NCBI RefSeq assembly: GCF_000426365.1
Contig: NZ_AUFF01000001.1
Coordinates: forward strand, 186,001-250,000
Direction of reading: 5' to 3'
DNA length: 64,000 nucleotides
Source of the DNA: Arenimonas composti TR7-09 = DSM 18010
GTDB taxonomy: Bacteria; Pseudomonadota; Gammaproteobacteria; Xanthomonadales; Xanthomonadaceae
The notes beneath the pieces were generated by a model, which did no database searches, was not told the origin of the DNA, and saw only the letters and a program-made list of their open reading frames with translations. Shown here in pieces: positions 1-10,667 of this stretch (position 1 is its first letter; every line of letters begins with the position of its first letter). Made by a program: the position numbers and the translations under genes.

Positions 1-41
1 TCGAGTGCTTCGAGCGCATCGAGGTGCAGCGCACGCTGTAA
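1..41 (+). CDS. infB: Translation initiation factor IF-2, C-terminal end (partial)
   Basis: Only the last 12 codons are present, reading [12 protein letters not shown] and then TAA at 39-41. The ending matches the usual IF-2 C-terminus (FE.IEVQRT). IF-2 is the GTPase that brings initiator tRNA to the 30S subunit. The call rests mainly on context: rbfA and truB follow within 15 and 12 bases, which is the standard nusA-infB-rbfA-truB-rpsO-pnp order. Confidence 0.8.
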   Translation, partial: ECFERIEVQRTL

Positions 42-55
42 GGCGGAGCCCGACC

Positions 56-451
56 ATGGCCACGAAGAGCTTCCACCGCACCGACCGGGTCGCCGCGCAG
101 CTGCGCCGCGACATCGGCACGATCGTCCACCAGGCGGTGCGCGAGCACGGGCTGCCCTCGGTCAGCGTGTCCGACGTCGAGGTCACCCGCGACCTGGCGC
201 ACGCGAAGGTGTTCGTCACCGCCCTGCTCGGCGAGCAGGGCCCGGCGGCGGTCAAGGCGCTGAAGGAACTGGCGCCGGAACTGCGTTTCCAGCTCGGACG
301 GGCGGTGCGCATGCGGCACGTCCCGGAGCTGCATTTCCACTACGACGATTCGGTGGACAAGGGCGAGCGCATCGAGCGCCTGTTGCGCGACAACCCGGCG
401 CCGCCGGCCGACGCCGACGACGCCGAAGGCAGCGGTCGCGGCGACGACTGA
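56..451 (+). CDS. rbfA: 30S ribosome-binding factor RbfA
   Basis: 131 residues, normal for RbfA. This small KH-fold protein binds the 30S subunit and helps mature the 5' end of 16S rRNA. The start [20 protein letters not shown] is family-typical, as is the [20 protein letters not shown] segment near residues 80-105. The tail after about residue 115 is acidic and probably disordered. ATG at 56 is preferred over an upstream in-frame ATG because homologues begin near it and infB ends at 41. It is the second gene in the infB-rbfA-truB run. Confidence 0.95.
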   Translation: MATKSFHRTDRVAAQLRRDIGTIVHQAVREHGLPSVSVSDVEVTRDLAHAKVFVTALLGEQGPAAVKALKELAPELRFQLGRAVRMRHVPELHFHYDDSVDKGERIERLLRDNPAPPADADDAEGSGRGDD

Positions 452-463
452 GCCGCGCCGCGT

Positions 464-1378
464 ATGGCGCGCACGCGCACCGTCTTCCGCCGCGTCGACG
501 GCATCCTGCTGCTGGACAAGCCCGGCGGCCTGAGCTCGAACCAGGCCCTGCAGCGGGCCCGGCACCTTTTCCGCGCCGAGAAGGGCGGCCATACGGGGGC
601 CCTCGACCCGCTGGCGACCGGCCTGCTGCCGCTGTGCTTCGGCGAGGCCACCAAGATCGCCGGCCTGCTCCTCGGTGCCCGCAAGGCCTACGCGGCCGAG
701 GTCGTGCTCGGCGCCACCACCGACACCGACGACGCCGATGGCGTGGTGCTGCGCGAGCGGCCGGTGCCGGCGCTGGACGTGGCTGCGGTCGCGGCCGCCT
801 GCCGGCCCTTCCTGGGCCGCATCCGCCAGCGCCCGCCGATCTATTCGGCGCTCAAGCAGGGCGGCGAGCCGCTCTACGCCAAGGCCCGCCGCGGCGAGAC
901 CATCGAGGTCCCCGAGCGCGAGGTCGAAATCGCGGACATCGAGGTGCTGGCCGTCGACGGGCCACGGCTCCGGCTGTCCGTGACCTGCGGTTCCGGCACC
1001 TATATCCGCAGCCTCGCCCGCGACCTCGGCGAGGCCCTCGGCTGCGGCGGCCACATCGCCGCGCTGCGCCGGACCTGGGTCGAGCCCTTCACGGCGCCGC
1101 GGATGTCGACCCTGGACGGGCTCCAGGCCCTGGCCGCCGCCGGCGACGAGGCGGCGCTCGACGCGCTGCTGCTGCCGATCGAGGCCGGCCTGGCCGGCTT
1201 TCCGGCGCGGGTGCTGGACCCGGCCGACGCCCGCCGCTTCGCCCAGGGTCAGGTGATCGCCACCGGCGACGGCGAGACCGAGGTCGTGAACGTAACCGGC
1301 GAGGACGGGCTTTCGCTGGGCCTGGGACGGATCGACGCCGGCGGCCGGCTGCAGCCGAAGCGCCTGTTCGTGCGCTGA
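464..1378 (+). CDS. truB: tRNA pseudouridine(55) synthase TruB
   Basis: 304 residues. It isomerises U55 in the T-loop of tRNAs to pseudouridine. The N-terminal [17 protein letters not shown] and the catalytic motif [20 protein letters not shown] are intact, with the catalytic Asp at residue 48. The [20 protein letters not shown] and [17 protein letters not shown] segments are also classic TruB. A C-terminal PUA-like region closes the protein. It starts 12 bases after rbfA, so it is probably co-transcribed; no strong ribosome-binding site is seen. Confidence 0.96.
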   Translation: MARTRTVFRRVDGILLLDKPGGLSSNQALQRARHLFRAEKGGHTGALDPLATGLLPLCFGEATKIAGLLLGARKAYAAEVVLGATTDTDDADGVVLRERPVPALDVAAVAAACRPFLGRIRQRPPIYSALKQGGEPLYAKARRGETIEVPEREVEIADIEVLAVDGPRLRLSVTCGSGTYIRSLARDLGEALGCGGHIAALRRTWVEPFTAPRMSTLDGLQALAAAGDEAALDALLLPIEAGLAGFPARVLDPADARRFAQGQVIATGDGETEVVNVTGEDGLSLGLGRIDAGGRLQPKRLFVR

Positions 1379-1403
1379 TTCACGTCCCGGACGGGGGCTT
1401 TCC

Positions 1404-1432
1404 TTGTCCCGGGGGCGGCCCTCGGCTACAAT
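1404..1432 (+). promoter_or_regulatory. Candidate sigma-70 promoter for rpsO
   Basis: TTGTCC (1404-1409) and TACAAT (1427-1432) are separated by exactly 17 bases and lie about 100 bases before rpsO, just after truB ends. This is the best -35/-10 pair in the region and gives rpsO-pnp their own promoter, as in other proteobacteria. It implies an untranslated leader of about 95 bases. Confidence 0.65.
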
Positions 1433-1534
1433 TCGCGCGCTTTTTTCCGCTTCAATCCCCAACCGGCGGGCCCCGTGGTGCGACGTGCGATCCGGCGTCG
1501 TTCCTGCAGGCTGCGCATCACAAGAGAAAACAAC

Positions 1535-1795
1535 ATGTCCATCGATTCCGCGAAGATCATCGAAGAATTCAAGCGCGTCCCGAACGACACCGGTTCGCCG
1601 GAAGTCCAGGTCGCCCTGCTCTCGGCCCGCATCGAACAGCTGACCGAGCACTTCAAGGCGCACAAGCAGGACCACCACTCCCGCCGCGGCCTGCTGAAGA
1701 TGGTGAACCAGCGCCGCAGCCTGCTGGCTTACCTCAAGAAGAAGGACGCCGCGCGTTACCAGTCGCTGATCGAGCGCCTGGGCCTGCGCCGCTGA
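1535..1795 (+). CDS. rpsO: 30S ribosomal protein S15
   Basis: 86 residues, close to the usual 88. S15 binds the central domain of 16S rRNA and also contacts 23S rRNA in an intersubunit bridge. The conserved [20 protein letters not shown] and the [20 protein letters not shown] region are clear. ATG 1535 gives MSIDSAKI, the family-typical start; a longer in-frame extension upstream is not supported. It lies between truB and pnp and is probably co-transcribed with pnp. Confidence 0.98.
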   Translation: MSIDSAKIIEEFKRVPNDTGSPEVQVALLSARIEQLTEHFKAHKQDHHSRRGLLKMVNQRRSLLAYLKKKDAARYQSLIERLGLRR

Positions 1796-1805
1796 CGACA
1801 GACCC

Positions 1806-1882
1806 CGACGCGGCGCCGAGTGCGCCGCGTCGCATTTCGGGGGTTCCCGAATGCACAACCGCCGCGGGAAGGCCCGCGGCGG
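1806..1882 (+). promoter_or_regulatory. pnp leader: two GC-rich hairpins between rpsO and pnp
   Basis: Hairpin 1 has an 11-bp perfect stem (1806-1816 with 1822-1832, loop CGAGT). Hairpin 2 has a 10-bp perfect stem (1859-1868 with 1873-1882, loop AAGG). In E. coli the pnp leader hairpin is cut by RNase III and PNPase then represses its own mRNA. The same control is inferred here from position and structure only. Hairpin 1 could also act as a partial rpsO terminator, although no T-run follows it. Confidence 0.55.
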
Positions 1883-1917
1883 AACCAGATCCGACAGATA
1901 CCCAGGAAGAATACGAC

Positions 1918-4017
<2,100 letters not shown>

Positions 4018-4044
4018 GCCTCGACGTATCGCGGCAAACTCTCG

Positions 4045-4072
4045 GGGGCGGGCGATGGTCCGCCCCTTTTTC
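4045..4072 (+). terminator. Rho-independent terminator after pnp
   Basis: A perfect 7-bp stem GGGGCGG (4045-4051) and CCGCCCC (4060-4066) has an 8-base loop and is followed directly by TTTTTC. It lies 28 bases after the pnp stop, so it closes the rpsO-pnp transcript and separates it from the secreted protein gene at 4101. Confidence 0.85.
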
Positions 4073-4100
4073 TTGTGCAGTCGATTTCCGGAGGCGGGTC

Positions 4101-6647
4101 ATGGGCGAGCTGATGCGGGCGGCGATCGCGCTGCTGGCGGCGGCACTGGTGGTCACACCGGCGAAGGCGCAGGATCAGGCCCCGCCGACGTTCTCGTTCA
4201 AGGAGTTCGTGCGCGTCGACGAGGGCGACAGTGGCCTGACTGAAGTCGTCGTCGAGTGGCGCCTGCTGTGGGCGCCGCCGGGCTACTCGACGGGATTCAC
4301 GATCCACACCGAGGATCTCGACCCGCCGCAGGCGCGCGCTGGCGTCGATTACGTCCCCTTGCCGCCGACCCGGATCGACGTCGCCGCAGGGCAGACCAGC
4401 GGGACCCTGACGCTGCAGCTCATCGGCGACACCGAGGTCGAGAGCAACGAGATCTTCTGGTTGCACTATCGCGACTTCGCCAACGGCGCGCGCGGCCCGG
4501 GCGGCGGCAGCCAGTACACCACCGGCATCCACATCGCCAACGACGACCAGGTGCCGCTGCCACCCCTGACCGGCAACGACGACCACGTCTGGTTCGACGT
4601 CAATTCGCCCGGCGTGTTGATCGAGGCGCACCTCAACGACATCGAGATCCCCGCCGGCGCCACCCTGCGCGACACCGTGATGACGCTGCTGTCGCAGCCC
4701 CGCCACGGCACCGTCGAGAAGACGGCGGCGCAGTACCCGCGCGGTACCGAGCGCTTCATCTACCGGCCGGGCGCCGACTTCGCCGGCAACGACGGCTTCG
4801 ACTATCGCTTGTGCAAGGCCGACGGGCAGTGCGTCGAAGCCCGTGTCCACGTGCAGGGACGGGTGACCGCGCCGCGTACCGGCGTCGGCCGGATCTCCGG
4901 TATCGACGTCGAGGTCGACAACCTGCGTGCGCTCGACGACGCCCGCTACCTCGTGAGCACGCTGGCGCCCGGCCGGATCGTCGAGTTGCCGACAACGGTG
5001 GACGCCACGCCGCACACCACCTGGGACGGCTTCGCCGGCATGGCGTGGAAGGTCTACACGATCCCGGCGCGCACCGACGGCAACGTCGCCGAGTACCGGG
5101 TCCACGTCGTCTCGGAGAACCCGCACGAGGCGCGGATCGACATGCTGGTCGGCATCGACAGCGACGGCGACGGGCGTCCGTCGGCCGCCGAACAGCGTTG
5201 CTTCGCCGGCTACGCTTACGCAACCGGGGTGTCTCCACTGACCTGCGAAATGACGATCGAGGTGGGCGGCGCGCCGGTGACCTACTGGATCGCCGGGCAC
5301 TCGCGCGAGGCGACGGCGACGACGGCGCGGATGCGGGTGCACGAGGCGCGCATGGATGCCCAGGACGGCGGCATGGTGGTGACCGGCCCGACCCTCAGCG
5401 ACGACCTGGACACGCTGCCCCTGCAGATCGCCTGGCGCGACACCACGAACATCGAGGGCAGCCGCCGGGTCGCCTTCGTCCGCGTGGTTGACGCGGCCGG
5501 TGTCGCAGGCGATTTCCGCGTCGACCTGTGGGGCGGCACGTTCTTGCATTTCCTGCTGCTGCCGCTGGACGGGAGCCCGCTCGTCGTCGATATGGCACCG
5601 ACCTTCTTCCTCGAGCGCGCGATCTTCTTCGACGTGCCGTCCGGGGCGGAACGGCTGACGATCACCGCACGCAGCGACCGCCCCGTCGACATCGCCCCGA
5701 CCTGGTACGGCGGCATCAGCCAGACCGAGCCGCGCATTCCCGAAGGGTCCGTGCCGTCCGGAGAATCGGCGTGGATCCGCATCGGCGAGCAGCCGCGCAC
5801 GATCACCGTGGAAAAACCGCGATGGCAGCGCTGGCACCTGCTGATCCGCAACGGCGGCGACACCGCCGCGCGGATCGAGCTGACGGCGACACTGGCCGCG
5901 GTTCCGCCGACGGTGCGACCGGGGAGCTACTACAACCCGCGGCAGTCCGGCAGCGGGCTCATCCTGTATCCGTCCGGCGAGCAATGGGCCGGACTCTGGT
6001 ACACCTACCTGCGCGACGGCCGGCCGACCTGGTACTACCTGCAGGCGCCGCAGCCGGGCGCGAACGGGCTGTGGCGCAGCCAGGTCTACCGTGCGGCCTG
6101 GAACGGAAGCGTGGCGCGACACGCCCCGGTCGGCGAAGCGGTGCTTACGCCGCTGGACCCGGACAGGTTCGCGCTGAGCTTCGTGATCGACGGCTTCGCT
6201 GGATCGCAGGTGATGGAGGCGCTCGGCCGCGGTTGTCCTGCGGTGGGCGGGCAGGTGGTCGACATCAGCGCACACTGGTTCGATCCGGCGCGCGCGGGTA
6301 CCGGATACAGCGTGCAGATGTGGGAGGACTACGAGTTCTTCGCCGCATTCAACTACGATCGCCAGGGTTTTCCGGTGTTCCTGGCCGCCGAGTCGCCGGA
6401 CTTCGCCGGTGCCGGCGTCGCCGATCTCGACCTCCAGATCCTCCGGGGTGCTGCGCCGTACTACGACTACTTCGCCCCGTCGCGGGCGCCGGCCGGCATC
6501 CTGCAGCGCCGGATCGACGGCGGCCGCCTCACGGAAGTGCAGATGCTGGTCGATTACGAGGAACTGCCGCCGTTCACCGGGCGCCGCACCTGGAGCATCG
6601 CCGACCGCGTACAGCCGCTCGGTGCGAGCCAGGGCTGCGAACCGTGA
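4101..6647 (+). CDS. Large secreted multidomain protein (Calx-beta, tandem-95-like, shared C-terminal module)
   Basis: 848 residues with a signal peptide (about 1-27, cut near AKA-QD). A Calx-beta-like domain spans about 30-150 (VDEGDSG, ending in IANDD). A cadherin/tandem-95-like domain spans about 155-255 (LLSQPRHGTVEK, then GNDGFDYRLC). From about residue 345 to the end it resembles the C-terminus of the protease at 43906-47571: a DSDGDGRP calcium-loop-like motif, a PPC-like strand (FDVPSGAERLTI), then GSYYNP...GLWYTYLRDGRPTWYYLQ. No catalytic motif is seen, so it may be adhesive or surface-bound. ATG 4101 has GGAGG at 4090; function unknown. Confidence 0.85.
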   Translation: MGELMRAAIALLAAALVVTPAKAQDQAPPTFSFKEFVRVDEGDSGLTEVVVEWRLLWAPPGYSTGFTIHTEDLDPPQARAGVDYVPLPPTRIDVAAGQTSGTLTLQLIGDTEVESNEIFWLHYRDFANGARGPGGGSQYTTGIHIANDDQVPLPPLTGNDDHVWFDVNSPGVLIEAHLNDIEIPAGATLRDTVMTLLSQPRHGTVEKTAAQYPRGTERFIYRPGADFAGNDGFDYRLCKADGQCVEARVHVQGRVTAPRTGVGRISGIDVEVDNLRALDDARYLVSTLAPGRIVELPTTVDATPHTTWDGFAGMAWKVYTIPARTDGNVAEYRVHVVSENPHEARIDMLVGIDSDGDGRPSAAEQRCFAGYAYATGVSPLTCEMTIEVGGAPVTYWIAGHSREATATTARMRVHEARMDAQDGGMVVTGPTLSDDLDTLPLQIAWRDTTNIEGSRRVAFVRVVDAAGVAGDFRVDLWGGTFLHFLLLPLDGSPLVVDMAPTFFLERAIFFDVPSGAERLTITARSDRPVDIAPTWYGGISQTEPRIPEGSVPSGESAWIRIGEQPRTITVEKPRWQRWHLLIRNGGDTAARIELTATLAAVPPTVRPGSYYNPRQSGSGLILYPSGEQWAGLWYTYLRDGRPTWYYLQAPQPGANGLWRSQVYRAAWNGSVARHAPVGEAVLTPLDPDRFALSFVIDGFAGSQVMEALGRGCPAVGGQVVDISAHWFDPARAGTGYSVQMWEDYEFFAAFNYDRQGFPVFLAAESPDFAGAGVADLDLQILRGAAPYYDYFAPSRAPAGILQRRIDGGRLTEVQMLVDYEELPPFTGRRTWSIADRVQPLGASQGCEP

Positions 6648-6666
6648 TCAGCATCATCGCCTGACC

Positions 6667-6704
6667 GGCAGCGGTGCGCGCGGCGATGCCCGCGCGCACT
6701 GCCC
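6667..6704 (+). terminator. Strong hairpin after the secreted protein gene
   Basis: A 10-bp perfect stem (6674-6683 with 6690-6699, 6-base loop) is extended by flanking GGCAG/TGCC. There is no T-run, so intrinsic termination is uncertain. It lies 20 bases after the stop of the upstream gene. GACAAT at 6727-6732 further on may be the -10 box of the next gene. Confidence 0.4.
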
Positions 6705-6760
6705 TCGACCGTGAACGCGGGACTGCGACAATCGGCGCGCGACCCGATGGGAGACCGGTG

Positions 6761-7405
6761 ATGGCCTCGAGTACCGACGAACTGAACCGCTTCGTGCGCG
6801 ACGCGCTCGCGCGGGGGCACTCGCGCGAGGACACCGCCGCCGCGCTGGCCGCGGCCGGCTGGTTGCCGGACCAGGTCCGCACCGCGTTGGCGGCGTACGC
6901 GAAGGTCGACTTCCCGCTGCCGGTGCCGCGACCGCGGCCCTACCTGTCGGCGCGCGAGGCCTTCCTGCACCTGCTGCTGTTCTCGACGCTGTACGTCAGC
7001 GCCTGGCACCTCGGCGACCTGCTGTTCGCGCTGGTGACGCTCGCGCTGCCGGACGCCGCCGATCCGGAGTGGCTCCTCGCCGGGCTGGCGCGATCGATGC
7101 GCGGCAATGTCGCGGCGCTGCTGGTGGCCTTTCCGGTGTTCCTGTTCGTCGCCCGCCTGATCGCCCGCGAGCTGGCGGCGAATGCGGCGAAGCGGCTGTC
7201 GCCGATCCGGCGCTGGCTGACCTGGATGACGCTGTTCCTCGCCGCCGGCGTGCTGATCGGCGACAGCATCGTCCTCGTCGACCGCCTGCTCGGCGGCGAA
7301 CTGACGCTGCGCTTCCTGTTGAAGGCGGGCATCGTCGCGGCGATCGCCGGCAGCGTGTTCGGCTGGTACCTGCACGAGCTGCGCGGCGAGGAGAGCGAAG
7401 AATGA
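6761..7405 (+). CDS. DUF5671-type membrane protein
   Basis: 214 residues. The N-terminal 40 residues (ELNRFVRDALARGHSREDTA, then AAGWLPDQVRTAL) form a helical UBA-like segment typical of DUF5671 proteins. A PRPRPYLSAREAF linker and about four membrane helices follow, near residues 65-88, 110-130, 150-170 and 185-205. The function of the family is not known. ATG 6761 follows TGGGAGACC; a longer in-frame start is less likely. Its stop overlaps the next start (ATGA), so the two are translationally coupled. Confidence 0.75.
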   Translation: MASSTDELNRFVRDALARGHSREDTAAALAAAGWLPDQVRTALAAYAKVDFPLPVPRPRPYLSAREAFLHLLLFSTLYVSAWHLGDLLFALVTLALPDAADPEWLLAGLARSMRGNVAALLVAFPVFLFVARLIARELAANAAKRLSPIRRWLTWMTLFLAAGVLIGDSIVLVDRLLGGELTLRFLLKAGIVAAIAGSVFGWYLHELRGEESEE

Positions 7406-7839
7406 GCACGATGAAGCCGGGACAGGTGTTCGCCGCGATCGCGACGCTGGTCGTCGGCGCCGCGGTCGTCGCCGGCCTGTGGTCGATCGGCTCGCCGTCG
7501 GCGCAGCGCCAGCAGCGTCTGGATGCGCGCCGGGTCGCCGATCTGATCGAGATCGACGTGCAGGTGCGGGCCTGGCAGAAACGCCACGATGCGCTGCCGC
7601 CCGACCTGGCGACGCTGGCCGCGCAGCCGGGCCTGCGCCTGACGCTGACCGATCCGGTCGACGGCAGCGCCTACGACTACGTCGCCGATGCCGGCGGGCG
7701 CTACCGCCTGTGCGCGATGTTCGCGACCGACACCGCCGAAACCGGCGGCGCCGCCAGCGGCTGGACGCATGGCCGCGGCCGCACCTGCTTCGAGCGGCGG
7801 ATCGAAGCCGCCGACGCGCAGGGGAACGCCATCGACTGA
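7402..7839 (+). CDS. Single-pass membrane protein of unknown function
   Basis: 145 residues. An N-terminal membrane anchor (about 9-29) is followed by a small periplasmic domain. It has DARRVADLIEIDVQVRAWQK, a LPPDLATLAAQPG segment and two cysteines (about 103 and 129). The order 'anchor, short helix, PPDLATL...DPVDGSAYDY' recalls pseudopilin-like or ComP-like domains, but no prepilin cleavage motif is visible. Overlap with the DUF5671 gene suggests they act together at the membrane. Product not recognised. Confidence 0.7.
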   Translation: MSTMKPGQVFAAIATLVVGAAVVAGLWSIGSPSAQRQQRLDARRVADLIEIDVQVRAWQKRHDALPPDLATLAAQPGLRLTLTDPVDGSAYDYVADAGGRYRLCAMFATDTAETGGAASGWTHGRGRTCFERRIEAADAQGNAID

Positions 7840-7905
7840 GCCGCAAGCCACGTCGACTTCACGCCCCCGGCCGGACACTCGCCGCATCCCGAATGGAGCG
7901 CGACG

Positions 7906-8850
7906 ATGCCCGGTTTCCGCACGATCTCCCTGATGTTGCTGCTGCTGCTCGCCGGCGCGCTGCTGACGCCGCTGGCGGTGGCGGAAGACAGCGAAGCCGC
8001 CGGTGCGGCCGAGACGCGCAGCGACCTGCGCGCACAGGTGTTGCTCGACCGCGCGCGCTTCTCGCCGGGCGAGATCGACGGCGTCGCCGGCTCCAACCAG
8101 GCCGGCGCGCTCGCCGCGTTCCAGCGCGCGCGCGGCCTCACGGCCAGCGGCGAACTCGACGAGGCGACCTGGGCGGAACTGGAGAAGGAACCGGCGCCGA
8201 CCCTGGTCGAACACGTGCTGACCGCGGCCGACGTCGCCGGGCCCTTCGTCGAAATCCCCGAATCGATGCAGGACAAGGCGAAGCTCGACGCGCTCGCCTA
8301 CGGCGACGTGCTCGAAGCGCTCGGCGAGCGCTTCCATGCCGCGCCGGCGCTGCTGCGCGAGCTCAATTCCGGTGTCGACTTCGCGGCCGGCGCGACGATC
8401 CGGGTGCCGAACGTGCGCGGCGACGAGCAACTGCCGAAGGCCGCGAAGGTGGTCGTCGACGAATCCGACGGCGCGCTGATGCTCTACGCCGAAGACGACA
8501 GCCTGATCGCCTGGTTCCCGGCGACCACCGGCAGCGAACACGACCCGCTGCCGATCGGCGACTGGAAGATCCGTGGCGTCGCCCACGATCCGGTCTTCCA
8601 CTACGACCCGTCGCTGTTCCACGGTGCCGGCCCCGACGAGGAGAAGGCGCGGATCGCGCCCGGGCCGAACAACCCGGTCGGCAGCGTCTGGATCGACCTG
8701 TCGAAGGAGCACTACGGCATCCACGGCACGCCGGAACCGTCGGCGATCAGCAAGAGCGAGTCCAACGGCTGCATCCGCCTGACGAACTGGGACGTGCGCC
8801 GCGTCGCCACGGCGGTCGCCGCCGGCACCGCGGTCGTGCTCCAGGACTGA
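7906..8850 (+). CDS. L,D-transpeptidase with peptidoglycan-binding domain
   Basis: 314 residues with a signal peptide (about 1-26). A PG_binding_1-like domain spans about 37-90 (DRARFSPGEIDGVAGSNQAG). A LysM-like stretch lies near 125-170 (ALGERFHAAPALLRELN). A YkuD catalytic domain spans about 180-314 with the motif HGTPEPSAISKSESNGCIRL, catalytic His273 and Cys289. Enzymes of this family form 3-3 crosslinks or attach proteins to peptidoglycan in the periplasm. An M23 peptidase follows 12 bases later, which suggests a cell-wall remodelling pair. Confidence 0.9.
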   Translation: MPGFRTISLMLLLLLAGALLTPLAVAEDSEAAGAAETRSDLRAQVLLDRARFSPGEIDGVAGSNQAGALAAFQRARGLTASGELDEATWAELEKEPAPTLVEHVLTAADVAGPFVEIPESMQDKAKLDALAYGDVLEALGERFHAAPALLRELNSGVDFAAGATIRVPNVRGDEQLPKAAKVVVDESDGALMLYAEDDSLIAWFPATTGSEHDPLPIGDWKIRGVAHDPVFHYDPSLFHGAGPDEEKARIAPGPNNPVGSVWIDLSKEHYGIHGTPEPSAISKSESNGCIRLTNWDVRRVATAVAAGTAVVLQD

Positions 8851-8862
8851 CGGCGGCCGCTG

Positions 8863-9579
8863 ATGCGCTGGCTGCTGGCCTTCATGTTCGGCTGCCTGAT
8901 CGGCGCGGCGGTGGTGATCGCGGTGCTGTGGAAGCCGGCCGACCACGGCGAAGGCGTCGCCGTGCCGCCGCCGTCGCTCCCCGAACCCGTGCCAGGCGAC
9001 GGTGCCGTCACCGGCGCCCCGCCGGCGTCCGTGCCGGCGCCGGTGGAGACGCCGGACCCGTCGCCTCCCCGCGCGGATCCGCATACGCGCGCGCCGCGTC
9101 CGGCAGGCCCGCCCCGGGGCGAACTCGACGCCACGCCGCTGATCCCGCCGCTGCGCATTCCCGTCGATGGCGTCGGTGCCGAAGACCTCGCCGACACCTG
9201 GGGCGATGCGCGCGGCGAAGGCCGCGAACACGATGCGATCGACATCATGGCGGCGCGCGGCACGCCGGTGCGCGCGGTCGCCGACGGCCACGTCGAGAAA
9301 CTGTTCGACAGCGTCCCCGGCGGCCTGACGATCTACCAGTTCGACGCTGCGGGCGCGGTCGCGTTCTACTACGCGCATCTGGACCGCTATGCCGAAGGCC
9401 TCGTCGAAGGCGCGACGCTGCGCCAGGGCGACGTGATCGGCTACGTCGGCAGCACCGGCAACGCCGCCGACGACGCGCCGCACCTGCATTTCTCGGTGTT
9501 CGTGCTGGGTCCGGAGCGCCACTGGTGGGAAGGCGAGGCGATCAATCCGTATCCGTTGTTGCGCGGGGGCAGCGAATGA
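8863..9579 (+). CDS. M23 family metallopeptidase (LytM domain), membrane-anchored
   Basis: 238 residues. An N-terminal membrane helix (about 1-22) is followed by a Pro-rich, probably disordered linker (about 25-95) and an M23 domain. The zinc ligands are complete: His123 and Asp127 in EHDAID, and His207/His209 in HLHF. Such proteins either cut peptidoglycan crosslinks or regulate amidases; intact ligands favour an active enzyme. It lies between the L,D-transpeptidase and pssA and overlaps pssA by ATGA. Confidence 0.9.
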   Translation: MRWLLAFMFGCLIGAAVVIAVLWKPADHGEGVAVPPPSLPEPVPGDGAVTGAPPASVPAPVETPDPSPPRADPHTRAPRPAGPPRGELDATPLIPPLRIPVDGVGAEDLADTWGDARGEGREHDAIDIMAARGTPVRAVADGHVEKLFDSVPGGLTIYQFDAAGAVAFYYAHLDRYAEGLVEGATLRQGDVIGYVGSTGNAADDAPHLHFSVFVLGPERHWWEGEAINPYPLLRGGSE

Positions 9580-10187
9580 AGCGGCACTTCTCGATGTTGC
9601 GCGAGTTCCACCTCGCCGACTGGTTCACCCTCGGCAACGCCTTCTGCGGCACCGGCGCGATCTTCGCGGCGATGCGCTTCCTGCAGGACGGCATCACCGG
9701 CTGGCTGCTGGCGGGCATGGCGCTGATCCCGCTCGCGTTCGTCTTCGACGCCCTCGACGGGCGCATCGCGCGGATGCGGCACAGCGCCTCGACGCTCGGC
9801 CGCGAACTCGACTCGCTGTCGGACGTGATCTCGTTCGGCGTCGCCCCCGCGGCGCTGGCCTATGCCTGCGGCATGCAGGGCGGTTGGGACTGGGTGGTGC
9901 TGTCGTACTTCGTCTGCTGCGGCGTCAGCCGGCTGGCGCGCTACAACGTCACCGCCGAGGCGATGAGCGCCGACGCCGGCAAGGTCACGTACTTCGAAGG
10001 CACGCCGATCCCGACCAGCCTGCTGCTGGTGATCGTGCTCGCGGTCGCCGCCTGGCAGGGGCGGATCGGCGACGCGCTGTGGTTCGGCGTCGTCGACCTC
10101 GGCTGGCAGCTGCATCCGCTGGTGCTGCTGTTCGCGCTGTCGGGCTCGCTGATGATCAGCAAGACGCTGCGGATACCGAAGCCCTGA
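9576..10187 (+). CDS. pssA: CDP-diacylglycerol-serine O-phosphatidyltransferase
   Basis: 203 residues, an integral membrane enzyme of the CDP-alcohol phosphotransferase family. It makes phosphatidylserine from CDP-diacylglycerol and serine, the first step to phosphatidylethanolamine. The signature DG..AR........G...D...D is intact in DALDGRIARMRHSAS and LGRELDSLSD. The start ADWFTLGNAFCGTGAIFAA fits the short bacterial type II PssA. About six membrane helices are expected. It overlaps the M23 gene by ATGA. Some related family members use other alcohols, so the serine assignment is probable rather than certain. Confidence 0.85.
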   Translation: MKRHFSMLREFHLADWFTLGNAFCGTGAIFAAMRFLQDGITGWLLAGMALIPLAFVFDALDGRIARMRHSASTLGRELDSLSDVISFGVAPAALAYACGMQGGWDWVVLSYFVCCGVSRLARYNVTAEAMSADAGKVTYFEGTPIPTSLLLVIVLAVAAWQGRIGDALWFGVVDLGWQLHPLVLLFALSGSLMISKTLRIPKP

Positions 10188-10206
10188 GGCCTGGCCCCAG
10201 GGCTTC
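10178..10206. terminator. Hairpin between convergent pssA and the minus-strand gene
   Basis: A perfect 9-bp stem GAAGCCCTG (10178-10186) and CAGGGCTTC (10198-10206) has an 11-base loop and overlaps the last pssA codons. No T-run is present on either strand. The position between convergent genes suggests a bidirectional transcript end. Confidence 0.45.
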
Positions 10207-10217
10207 GTCAGCCGGGC

Positions 10218-10667
10218 TCAGGGGAGCTGCAGGGCGCCCTGCAGGCGATCGGTGTCGACGAACTTCTCGAAGCCGGAAAAGCGCGCGCCGACCGAGGGAT
10301 TCGCCATCAGCTCGGCCATCGCCAGCTGGCCGAGGTACTCGAACGCGGTCTTGAACGATTCCGGCCCCTGGCTGGCGAGCATGCGCTTCATCTGCGCATT
10401 GCAGTCCTCGGCCACCAGGCGCATGAACAGCGCCGCCATCTCGCGGTCGGCGGCTTCATTCTCCGCGCTGCCGGCGTTCGCGAGGGCCTGGATCTCGGGA
10501 TGCGCCGCCATCGCCAGGAAGACCCAGCGCGCCAGCGCCTTGCGGTCGCGGCCGGAGGTGTTGTCGGCGAAGCAGGCCTGGGTGGCCTCGATGTCGGCAT
10601 TGGCGACGGCCGGTGCCGGCGCGAGCACCGGCAGGGCGAGCAGGGCGGCGAGGGCGAGCTTCTTCAT
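10218..10667 (-). CDS. Small exported protein of unknown function
   Basis: 149 residues with a signal peptide (about 1-22, MKKLALAALLALPVLAPAPA). The mature part is helical, with two cysteines (near 33 and 92) that could form a disulphide. It contains RDRKALARWVFLAMAAHPEI and GPESFKTAFEYLGQLAMAEL. The family is widespread in Xanthomonadales but not characterised to my knowledge. Its start overlaps the stop of the DUF1176 gene (ATGA), so the two exported proteins are probably co-expressed. Confidence 0.75.
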   Translation of the reverse strand: MKKLALAALLALPVLAPAPAVANADIEATQACFADNTSGRDRKALARWVFLAMAAHPEIQALANAGSAENEAADREMAALFMRLVAEDCNAQMKRMLASQGPESFKTAFEYLGQLAMAELMANPSVGARFSGFEKFVDTDRLQGALQLP

